Of a DNA stretch of 8,167 bases, positions 1 through 6,088 are shown in pieces. The position numbers and the translations under genes are program-made. Below the pieces are notes generated by a model. The model saw nothing but the letters and a program-made list of their open reading frames with translations, had not been told where the DNA came from and searched no databases. Location of the stretch: contig JADHTT010000027.1 in the NCBI GenBank assembly GCA_016784825.1, positions 1 to 8,167 of the forward strand, written 5' to 3'. The stretch comes from Campylobacterales bacterium (lineage in GTDB: Bacteria; Campylobacterota; Campylobacteria; Campylobacterales; Arcobacteraceae). The stretch's first letter is position 1. Every line of letters begins with the position of its first letter.

Positions 1-58
1 CACAATCTAGCTCTTTCGCAAATTGTTCAATCTGGCCACCATGTTCATATATTAGCAA
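1..58 (-). CDS. cobD: Threonine-phosphate decarboxylase CobD, N-terminal fragment (runs off left edge)
   Basis: The first 19 codons of a gene that continues beyond the window. The reading frame gives MLIYEHGGQIEQFAKELDC. The HGG-(N/Q)-I signature followed by a helix of the form xxxAxxLG is the typical start of the class I/II aminotransferase-fold CobD, a PLP enzyme that decarboxylates L-threonine O-3-phosphate to (R)-1-amino-2-propanol phosphate, the linker of the cobamide nucleotide loop. The only plausible start in this frame is a TTG at 58, with a GGTGA-like ribosome site about 5 nt upstream; the frame has no ATG. The start overlaps the cobS stop by 7 nt, indicating translational coupling. 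Placement directly after cobS supports the call. No catalytic residues are inside the window, so the identification rests on the N-terminal signature plus context. A serine-phosphate decarboxylating CobD variant cannot be excluded. Confidence 0.72.
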   Translation of the reverse strand, partial: MLIYEHGGQIEQFAKELDC

Positions 59-738
59 AACATCACCGCAATATTTAATAAGATTATCTCTTGTAATTCT
101 ATATTAAATCCTAATGTATCTCCATTTAAGAAGCCAAGTTGTTTCTTTAACTTTGAAAGTATATATTTTGTTAAAATATTAAATGGAAAGAAAAGTATTT
201 TAAAAAATGAAGATGCACTATAGCTATTTTTTAATGACAACACAAAACTACTGTCTTTGTGAAACTCAAGATCAAGTGCAAATAAAAGTGATACCCTACT
301 TAACATAAAAATTAATATAACAAATTCAAACTGCTCATAAAAAAGTAAATATGCAATAGCTAAAATTTTCAATAATACAAAACAAAAAGTTCCAATAGCA
401 CCTATAGCACCTATTTGTGGTTCTTTCATAATAGTGTGAACATCTTTATTAGATAAAGAGGCGAATAATCCATCAATAGTATCTGCTACAGCTTCTAAAT
501 GTATAAAACCATACAAAAATAAGTACATAATAGAAACTAAAATCGCTTTGTAAAGTGGATCAAAAGGCAAAATTAAAAATAATCCCACCACTATCAAGCC
601 CAATAGAAGTCCAACTATTGGCAATCCGTATACCACTCCTGTATAGAAGTTTTTATTTGCGTCAAAGTATGGCATCTTTATAGGCAATGTTGTAAAGTAT
701 GAGATACTATATATTATACCTTTTGTCACACTACTCAC
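52..738 (-). CDS. cobS: Adenosylcobinamide-GDP ribazoletransferase (cobalamin synthase) CobS
   Basis: Inner-membrane enzyme that joins adenosylcobinamide-GDP to alpha-ribazole (phosphate), the last assembly step of the cobamide. At 228 aa it is slightly shorter than the usual 245-270. Family motifs visible: FTTLP at 15-19, the metal-binding HLxxxADTxDG at 80-90 (H80, D86, D89), IMKxxxIGAIG at 103-113, and the C-terminal NGDTLG at 205-210 followed by an IELxE helix. There are about five hydrophobic segments, roughly 35-57, 62-80, 110-133, 136-155 and 212-226. Canonical HLDG is HLEA here, an unusual but conservative change. The start is GTG at 738, whose GTGA overlaps the cobU stop by 4 nt; a second GTG three codons later is an alternative. 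It follows cobU and precedes cobD in the operon. Confidence 0.93.
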   Translation of the reverse strand: MSSVTKGIIYSISYFTTLPIKMPYFDANKNFYTGVVYGLPIVGLLLGLIVVGLFLILPFDPLYKAILVSIMYLFLYGFIHLEAVADTIDGLFASLSNKDVHTIMKEPQIGAIGAIGTFCFVLLKILAIAYLLFYEQFEFVILIFMLSRVSLLFALDLEFHKDSSFVLSLKNSYSASSFFKILFFPFNILTKYILSKLKKQLGFLNGDTLGFNIELQEIILLNIAVMFC

Positions 739-1229
739 TTCAATCTCTTTTCAAGTCCAAAGTTGACCTCATAGACCTCATCGCAAATTGATGTTAGTTT
801 TTGCCCAACTATCCCTGTAAGATCGACAAATTTTCTAGTCTCTTTTTCAAATGGAATAATACCAGAGCTTACATCATTGAGTACAAATACTATATTTACT
901 TTACACTTTGATATATCATCTAATTGCTGTAATAATACATCTTCATCTTTTTGAATATTATTTAATATCCACATAGAGATACAATCAATCAAATAGGTAT
1001 TATTGTTTTTAATAGCTTTTGTTAAATCTGTTGACTCTTCAATTGTTTCAAAACTATTTTCTCTTTGATTTTGATGTTTATCTATTCTCGTTTCCATCTC
1101 GCTATCACCATAGCTATTATCATAAGTGGCAATATAATATGGCTTAGTATTAGTAGATAATTCTCTAGTTTTTTGTTCAGCTAGTTTGGATTTACCAGAC
1201 TTTTGTCCACCAAAGTATAAAATAAACAT
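735..1229 (-). CDS. cobU: Adenosylcobinamide kinase / adenosylcobinamide-phosphate guanylyltransferase CobU
   Basis: Bifunctional cytoplasmic enzyme that phosphorylates adenosylcobinamide and then transfers GMP to give adenosylcobinamide-GDP, the substrate of CobS. Visible motifs: P-loop GGQKSGKS at 7-14, YIAT at 32-35, RIDKHQNQR at 48-56 with H52 matching the histidine that becomes guanylylated in Salmonella CobU, a Walker B-like LIDCISMWILNN at 80-91, and a C-terminal block from NDVSSGIIP to GLEKRLK. At 164 aa it is shorter than the Salmonella enzyme (about 180). Two usually conserved spots differ: NEVG is NDVS (118-121), and the GxxNQ motif is GIVGQ (139-143). Both nucleotide-site motifs are intact, so it is probably active. 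The ATG at 1229 shares one base with the cobT stop (TAATG), and its own stop overlaps the cobS start by 4 nt. Confidence 0.93.
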   Translation of the reverse strand: MFILYFGGQKSGKSKLAEQKTRELSTNTKPYYIATYDNSYGDSEMETRIDKHQNQRENSFETIEESTDLTKAIKNNNTYLIDCISMWILNNIQKDEDVLLQQLDDISKCKVNIVFVLNDVSSGIIPFEKETRKFVDLTGIVGQKLTSICDEVYEVNFGLEKRLK

Positions 1230-2290
1230 TATCCTAAAAACTCTTCTATTTGTTTAATTATTTTCTCTTTTGACAGTCCATTTAAAAACCCATACATTAA
1301 TGCCCCACCAGCACCTACACCCTCTTTCGCTTCACCTTGATCATATAGTTTAAGCGCGCAATGACTTGATAGTGAAAAATCAAAATCGGCATAGTAAGCA
1401 TTGATATTAAAATCAAGCATCTCTAATAAACCTTTAATATCACTATTTTTATCTTCTGCAACCCATTTAGTTGTACAAAGAGCAAGATTTTTACTATCTA
1501 ATTTTCCACCCATATAGTTTACTATTGAATTTACTAGAAGCAATACAGCAGCCATTTGAGTACCACCTGCTAGGACTATTTTAGTTTGATTATAGCTACA
1601 TCCTAAAATAAATCCAGCATTAAATATAAGCATATTATCGGCTACTTGACCAACTCTTTCAAATAGATCTTTTTTATCTTTGATATTTTCCAGAGCTTTA
1701 GCAATAGTAATCTCTTTGATATCGTTTGGTACATTTTTAAAGCTTGATGAAAATTTATCCTTACAATCATATCCCAAAGCAAGCGCTGTAGCTGCTGCTG
1801 TAGTTGTACCTGCTGGCACTGATTCTGCTAAAATGATATAATCATCTTTACATTTATAGTTTTTACCAAACTCAACACCCTGTTGGAAAATATCCATAGC
1901 ATCTATATCAGCACCATTATCAATTGATCCACTAGGTTTCATCTCAAAATCATAACACTCAAAATAATCAAGTTTTGGCTTTGTATCCATCCCAAGATCT
2001 AGTATTTCAATATTTGAATATGGATTTAAAATATGTACTGCACGAGTCATCAGTGCAGGAGTTGGTACACCTTTTGGTGTTTGTGCAATATTATCTAAGC
2101 ATCTAATCTGGCCACTACATACAAATTCAATATCTAATGTTGGTGTAAGATGTATTAAGCCAGGTATTCCAGCTTGTGTAATCCCATCTATTTGAATTGT
2201 TCTAGTTGTGCTTAATGCTATTAAAAATGTAGCTTTTTTACCCCTTAAGCTCTCTACAAAATCTATATTTCCTATAATATTTTTAATCAT
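1229..2290 (-). CDS. cobT: Archaeal-type nicotinate-nucleotide:dimethylbenzimidazole phosphoribosyltransferase (CobT-like, UPF0284/TIGR00303-like)
   Basis: Expected to transfer phosphoribose from nicotinate mononucleotide to the lower-ligand base, giving alpha-ribazole phosphate. The 353-aa protein resembles the archaeal/cyanobacterial CobT-like family more than classical Salmonella-type CobT. Motifs seen: VPTPALMTRA at 75-84, KPSGSI at 118-123, ESVPAGTTTA at 156-165, AGGTQMAAVL at 241-250, and KEGVGAGGALMYGF at 322-335. E323 in the EGVGAG motif is a candidate for the catalytic glutamate found in the EGxGA motif of classical CobT; that equivalence is inferred. The ATG at 2290 overlaps the kinase stop as ATGA (4 nt), with AGAAGGA about 10 nt upstream. 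Location between bluB/kinase and cobU/cobS strongly supports lower-ligand activation. The family assignment is made from recalled motifs, not a search. Confidence 0.85.
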   Translation of the reverse strand: MIKNIIGNIDFVESLRGKKATFLIALSTTRTIQIDGITQAGIPGLIHLTPTLDIEFVCSGQIRCLDNIAQTPKGVPTPALMTRAVHILNPYSNIEILDLGMDTKPKLDYFECYDFEMKPSGSIDNGADIDAMDIFQQGVEFGKNYKCKDDYIILAESVPAGTTTAAATALALGYDCKDKFSSSFKNVPNDIKEITIAKALENIKDKKDLFERVGQVADNMLIFNAGFILGCSYNQTKIVLAGGTQMAAVLLLVNSIVNYMGGKLDSKNLALCTTKWVAEDKNSDIKGLLEMLDFNINAYYADFDFSLSSHCALKLYDQGEAKEGVGAGGALMYGFLNGLSKEKIIKQIEEFLG

Positions 2291-3069
2291 AATTTTTCAA
2301 TCCTTCTAGCCAGTTGCATAAAATCTCTATTATCTATATGTCTTATTGTAGCATAGTATAACAAAGCATATTTTATATAGTTGGTAAATATTTCATACTC
2401 TATTTTCGTACCATAACCTTCCAATAAACAGCTTAATTTTTTTATATTTATATTATCTCCATCAAAACACCACGATGATGCTATCACTGCTAAATCAAAC
2501 ATAAAGTCACCCTCACATACTTCACTAAAATCATACACACCACTTAATATATCATCTTTAAATTTTACATTATCCAAAAATATATCTCCATGAATTAATC
2601 CATCATCATTAAGTGTAATATTTATATTATTAAAATGATTTAATAACTCACTTTGCTTACTAGAATCTATTAGTATTTTTAGGTGCTCTACACTAAAAAG
2701 TTTCTTATTTGTATTTGTTTTTAAAGATGTTTGACTATGTAGTTGATTTAGAAATACCCCAATTTGTTTTATATGGGATAAGTTAGCACTTTTAATACTT
2801 GCTCCACCTATACATGTATATATTGCTGCATATTTTTTATCTACTTGGAATATATCTACAACTTTTGGTACATTTATATTTTTAAGTTCGTTTAGTAATT
2901 TATATTCATTGTTTATTTGTTCTTTGCTACTGTTTTCAAATATTTTTAAAACATATTTATCATCTAGTAAATATACAGTATCACTTACCCCATCTATTGT
3001 TTCTATTAGTCTATATTGTTTATATTTTTTAGGCAACATATCTATTGATATATTTGTTTTTATACCCAA
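2287..3069 (-). CDS. APH/homoserine-kinase-like small-molecule kinase; candidate L-threonine kinase of cobamide synthesis
   Basis: A 260-aa aminoglycoside-phosphotransferase-fold kinase. The N-lobe shows YVLKIFE (38-44, candidate ATP-binding K42) and NNEYKLLNEL (53-62, candidate helix glutamate E55). The C-lobe has the catalytic LIHGDIFLDNVKF (158-170; H160, D162, N167), the metal-binding GVYDF (177-181, D180) and a block DFMFDLAVIASSWCF (188-202) that closely resembles the YDLAxxxxxWC block of type II homoserine kinase. The likely start is TTG at 3069, inside the end of bluB, with AAGGT about 7 nt upstream; an in-frame ATG at residue 11 lacks a ribosome site. The stop overlaps cobT by 4 nt. 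The substrate is not shown by the sequence. Because CobD needs threonine phosphate and no PduX-type (GHMP) kinase is present here, L-threonine is the leading guess. L-serine, ethanolamine, ribazole or homoserine are alternatives. Confidence 0.8.
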   Translation of the reverse strand: MGIKTNISIDMLPKKYKQYRLIETIDGVSDTVYLLDDKYVLKIFENSSKEQINNEYKLLNELKNINVPKVVDIFQVDKKYAAIYTCIGGASIKSANLSHIKQIGVFLNQLHSQTSLKTNTNKKLFSVEHLKILIDSSKQSELLNHFNNINITLNDDGLIHGDIFLDNVKFKDDILSGVYDFSEVCEGDFMFDLAVIASSWCFDGDNINIKKLSCLLEGYGTKIEYEIFTNYIKYALLYYATIRHIDNRDFMQLARRIEKL

Positions 3070-3689
3070 GATATTACCTTTTTAATCTCTTTTTTCTCTT
3101 CCCATTTTAGAGTTTCTAACTCTGGCGTATCTAAAAACTCTTTTACATATCCTACACATAGGAAGCCAACTAATTTATAATCTTTTGGAACATTTAAAAT
3201 CTTATTTACTTTTTTAGGTTTTAAAATACTAACCCATCCAATACCTATATTTAAAGCTCTTGCCATAAGCCACATATTTTGTATAGCACACACTACAGAA
3301 TACTCACCCATCTTTTTTTGAGAAGTTTGACCTAGTATCTTTTTATCACTTTTTTTGTAATACACAGCAATATTTACGGGTGCTTCTTTTATCCCCTCTA
3401 GCTTTAGACTATTGTATGTTTTGGATCTATTTTTAAAATACTTTTTACTATTTTCATACTCTTTTGTAAAATTATCATAGATTTTATTTTTTATTTTTTC
3501 ATCTTCAATAACTACAAATTTCCAAGGTTGAGAAAACCCAACAGATGGTGCATGGATACCAGCTTCTAGGATTTGATTTATTTTTTTCTTTTTGATTTTT
3601 TTTGAAGTGAAATTGTTACCTCTAATATCTCGTCTTGCCTTGATTATATCAATCAAAATATCTTGTTCTGTTGTATTAAAATCCATCAT
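3060..3689 (-). CDS. bluB: 5,6-dimethylbenzimidazole synthase BluB
   Basis: Nitroreductase-fold flavoenzyme that breaks down reduced FMN with oxygen to make 5,6-dimethylbenzimidazole, the lower base of cobalamin. The 209-aa protein carries the BluB-specific pattern rather than a generic nitroreductase one: ARRDIR at 18-23 (D21 matching the essential Asp32 of Sinorhizobium BluB), HAPSVGFSQPWKFV at 46-59, SLKLEGIKEAP at 94-104, YSVVCAIQNMWLMARA at 130-145, GWVSI at 151-155 (S154 matching Ser167) and LCVGYVKEFLDTPELE at 177-192. Two adjacent ATGs are possible. The first (3689) gives an ATGA overlap with the btuC stop, while the second (3686) has better spacing from the GAGGA ribosome site. The gene sits directly upstream of the kinase and cobT, which would use its product. 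Confidence 0.93.
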   Translation of the reverse strand: MMDFNTTEQDILIDIIKARRDIRGNNFTSKKIKKKKINQILEAGIHAPSVGFSQPWKFVVIEDEKIKNKIYDNFTKEYENSKKYFKNRSKTYNSLKLEGIKEAPVNIAVYYKKSDKKILGQTSQKKMGEYSVVCAIQNMWLMARALNIGIGWVSILKPKKVNKILNVPKDYKLVGFLCVGYVKEFLDTPELETLKWEEKKEIKKVISWV

Positions 3690-4633
3690 ATTCCTCTTTT
3701 TTGTCTCATAATCAAATATATAAAAAATGGTGCACCTAAAAATGATGTAACTACTCCTATTGGAATATCACTAACTGTCCCTAGATTTCTAGCAATTAAA
3801 TCACAAAATACCAAAAATACACCACCGTAGAAAAATATTGGCACTATTAGTTTTTCTGCACTTTTTTTATAAATTAGTTTTAAAATATGTGGCACAATAA
3901 GCCCTATAAATCCAATAGGTCCTGTAATACTCACAGCAACGCCAACTGCTACAGATACGCACAGAAGAAGTATGTAGTTTGTCTTTTTAAGATCCAGCCC
4001 TTTTAGCATAGCAAACTCATGTGAAGTAAGAAGTAGTTTTAACTCATACTTATAGCTTAAAATCAGTACAAGTAGTCCAATAGCCACAACTGTAACAATA
4101 GCAACACTATCAAATCCAACTACATCCAAACTACCCATAGTAAATCTTACAATCTCATAACTCTCATGAAGATCACTTATAAAAAACATCACCATCAAAC
4201 ATGCACTATAAAAAAAACTAAGGGCGATACCCACTAAAAGTAGCGAAGCTGTAGAAGTGCCCTTAAGTCTTGAAGCTATGACAAATAGTGCAGCTACAGT
4301 TACAATAGCACCTATAAAGGCAAATATTGAAATGAATTGCATCAATCCTAATACAATCGCTATTGCAGTAAAGAGTGTAGCACCTGAAGCCACCCCTAAT
4401 GTAAAAGGTGTAGACATAGGGTTTCTAAATATTGTTTGAAATACAAGTCCACCAAGAGCTAATATACCACCTACAAAAAATGCCAATACAACTCTAGGAG
4501 ATCTAATATCCCAAAATACAATCGCATCAGAACTACTAAAGTCAAAAATATTAGCAAGCTGCATATCTACTTGACCAAAAAATGGAGCAGATATTAAAAT
4601 AATAAATGAGATTAAAATTGCTAAATATCTCAT
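3686..4633 (-). CDS. btuC: Corrinoid ABC transporter permease, BtuC/FecCD family
   Basis: Inner-membrane permease of a type II ABC importer, forming a dimeric channel with the BtuD-like ATPase for corrinoids delivered by BtuF. Length (315 aa) fits the FecCD family (about 320-340). Motifs seen: IRSPRVVLAFFVGGILALGGLVFQ at 43-66 in family form, FRNPMSTPFTLGVASGA at 69-85, the cytoplasmic coupling region TGPIGFIGLIVPHI at 237-250, and the C-terminal DIPIGVVTSFLGAPFFIYL at 289-307. Most of the chain is hydrophobic, consistent with about nine to ten membrane segments. The ATG at 4633 overlaps the btuD stop as ATGA, and its stop overlaps the first bluB ATG the same way. Sequence alone cannot distinguish vitamin B12 from ferric-siderophore specificity; the cobamide genes on the same transcript make B12 or cobinamide the likely cargo. 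Confidence 0.9.
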   Translation of the reverse strand: MRYLAILISFIILISAPFFGQVDMQLANIFDFSSSDAIVFWDIRSPRVVLAFFVGGILALGGLVFQTIFRNPMSTPFTLGVASGATLFTAIAIVLGLMQFISIFAFIGAIVTVAALFVIASRLKGTSTASLLLVGIALSFFYSACLMVMFFISDLHESYEIVRFTMGSLDVVGFDSVAIVTVVAIGLLVLILSYKYELKLLLTSHEFAMLKGLDLKKTNYILLLCVSVAVGVAVSITGPIGFIGLIVPHILKLIYKKSAEKLIVPIFFYGGVFLVFCDLIARNLGTVSDIPIGVVTSFLGAPFFIYLIMRQKRGI

Positions 4634-5280
4634 ATGCTCACCACTATATTGCCATCAATATTTTTTACACTCTTATCAAAATATTTATCTAAATTATCTT
4701 GTGCAAAAAACTCTTGTCCAGTCCCAGAAAAATCAATTTTTCCATCTTTGATATATATCACATCAAATCCTAGTTTATATGCTAAATCAAGATTGTGAGT
4801 GATAATCACTTTATAATTTAATATAGTATCATCTTTTAACAATCTAAAGACTCTCTTGACCTTTTGTGGATCTAGATTTGATGTTGGTTCATCTAGTATT
4901 GTGTATTTTGCAGAATGTAAAATAGCACTTGCTAACAATACGAGTTGGGATTCTCCACTACTTAAAGTTTTAGCATTTTTTTCTTTTAGATCTGAAATAT
5001 CTAATATCTCACATACCTCATCTATTGTACACTTGCCATGCAAACAAGATAGATCCAAAAACTCTTTGACACTTAAAAAGCTATCAAAGATATCTAATTT
5101 AGTTGGGATATAATTTACTAATTTTGTATCTAGCTTACTATTGTCTAGTAAGCCTGAAAATGCCTTAGCAAGTGTTGTTTTACCACAGCCGTTTGATCCT
5201 AGGATTATAAGATTTTGCTCTTTTACACTTAATGATATATCATCTAAGATATAGTTTGAGTAATTATCTAGCTTTAGCAT
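4630..5280 (-). CDS. btuD: Corrinoid ABC transporter ATP-binding protein, BtuD-like
   Basis: Cytoplasmic ATPase subunit powering uptake through BtuC. At 216 aa it is short for the family (about 250). Walker A is GSNGCGKTT (28-36, K34), the signature is LSSGESQ (106-112), Walker B is TILDEPT (127-133; D130, E131), the D-loop is SNLD (134-137) and the switch histidine is H162. The Q-loop glutamine expected after the YIP motif appears to be threonine (T60, YIPTKLDIF), and the second glycine of the signature is serine; both are deviations from the common pattern. The ATG at 5280 overlaps the end of btuF by 17 nt, and the stop overlaps the btuC ATG by 4 nt. Complete catalytic motifs argue for an active protein. 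Confidence 0.9.
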   Translation of the reverse strand: MLKLDNYSNYILDDISLSVKEQNLIILGSNGCGKTTLAKAFSGLLDNSKLDTKLVNYIPTKLDIFDSFLSVKEFLDLSCLHGKCTIDEVCEILDISDLKEKNAKTLSSGESQLVLLASAILHSAKYTILDEPTSNLDPQKVKRVFRLLKDDTILNYKVIITHNLDLAYKLGFDVIYIKDGKIDFSGTGQEFFAQDNLDKYFDKSVKNIDGNIVVSI

Positions 5281-6088
5281 CTTCTAAAAATTCCCTAAAA
5301 TCTTTTAAAAAGTATTCTAGCCTATGGCTAGCTATTCCTGCATACTCTTTATCTAAGATATATATTGATTTTGTTTTAGCTGCATTTATTGGTAGATCTA
5401 ACCATGGATTGATTAGCTGTTTTTTTGTTAAGTTTTTTTGGATTCTATATGGTGCAAGTACTATAACTATATCAGGATTACATGCTAGTATATTTTCCAT
5501 ATTTAACACAGGTTGTCCACCACCTTTTTTGCTAAAAGCATTTTGATTTCCACTTAGGCTTATAATCTCATCCATATATAGATTATCACCAACTACAAAT
5601 ACTCTTCTATCTAATTTTATTGGGTGACCAATAGCTATTAAAATTTTTTTGTTTTTAACAATATTTTGTGTATCTTGTATAGCTTTATCTATTTTCTCTA
5701 AAATAACTCTAGCATCAGATTGCTTATCCAATACCACACCTATTTTAGAGATTGTTGTTTTTATATCATCAAGTGATTGAAGTGAAAATAGTTGCGTCTT
5801 TATACCTAATCTATTTAGTTGCTTTGATAGCTTGATACTACTTTTTTGCATCAATACAATATCTGGCTTAAGTGATACTATCTTTTCTAAATTGGGGTCA
5901 AAATAGCCCCCAACTTTTGTTTTATTCTTTGAGTCTTTGGGATAATTACAAAATGTAGTATTTGCAACTATTTTATCACCATCACCCAAAGCATAAATAA
6001 TCTCATTTATGCTTGGGCTTAATGCTATGATTCTATCGTAGGCATTTAGATTAATGACAAAAAGAAAGAAGAATAAGAAGTGTTTCAT
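5264..6088 (-). CDS. btuF: Periplasmic corrinoid-binding protein, BtuF-like
   Basis: Periplasmic substrate-binding protein of the BtuFCD importer, passing corrinoid from the outer-membrane receptor to BtuC. The first about 16 residues form a hydrophobic signal peptide ending LNA, with no lipobox cysteine, so a soluble periplasmic protein is expected. The mature 258 residues show class III binding-protein features: RIIALSPSINEIIYALG at 19-35, VGGYFDPNLEKIVSLKPDIVL at 59-79 in family form, FVVGDNLYMDEIISLSGNQN at 164-183, and LNMENILACNPDIVIVL at 195-211. E68 is a candidate for one of the two lobe glutamates that salt-bridge to BtuC arginines. The ATG at 6088 shares one base with the btuB stop (TAATG). 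Cargo is inferred from the operon; heme or siderophore binding would look similar. Confidence 0.88.
   Translation of the reverse strand: MKHFLFFFLFVINLNAYDRIIALSPSINEIIYALGDGDKIVANTTFCNYPKDSKNKTKVGGYFDPNLEKIVSLKPDIVLMQKSSIKLSKQLNRLGIKTQLFSLQSLDDIKTTISKIGVVLDKQSDARVILEKIDKAIQDTQNIVKNKKILIAIGHPIKLDRRVFVVGDNLYMDEIISLSGNQNAFSKKGGGQPVLNMENILACNPDIVIVLAPYRIQKNLTKKQLINPWLDLPINAAKTKSIYILDKEYAGIASHRLEYFLKDFREFLEDAKAR

Noticed and set aside
3060..3689. Generic nitroreductase (NfsB-like) annotation
   Set aside because: RRDIR, the SVGFSQPW block, SLKLEGIKEAP and the GWVSI/CVGYV.EF..TPELE pattern are BluB-specific, and the neighbours are lower-ligand genes.
5264..5280. 17-nt overlap of btuF and btuD as a possible frameshift or fusion
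   Set aside because: Both proteins have complete family domains with sensible ends; overlaps are the rule throughout this operon.
4257..5546. Plus-strand open frames within btuC, btuD and btuF (about 4257-4439, 4856-5113, 5232-5546)
   Set aside because: Each lies antisense to a clearly recognised gene with intact family motifs, and the encoded peptides resemble no family; they are reading-frame shadows.
5264..6088. BtuF-like protein as a lipoprotein
   Set aside because: The signal peptide region has no cysteine in a lipobox context; the cleavage region reads LNA followed by YDR.
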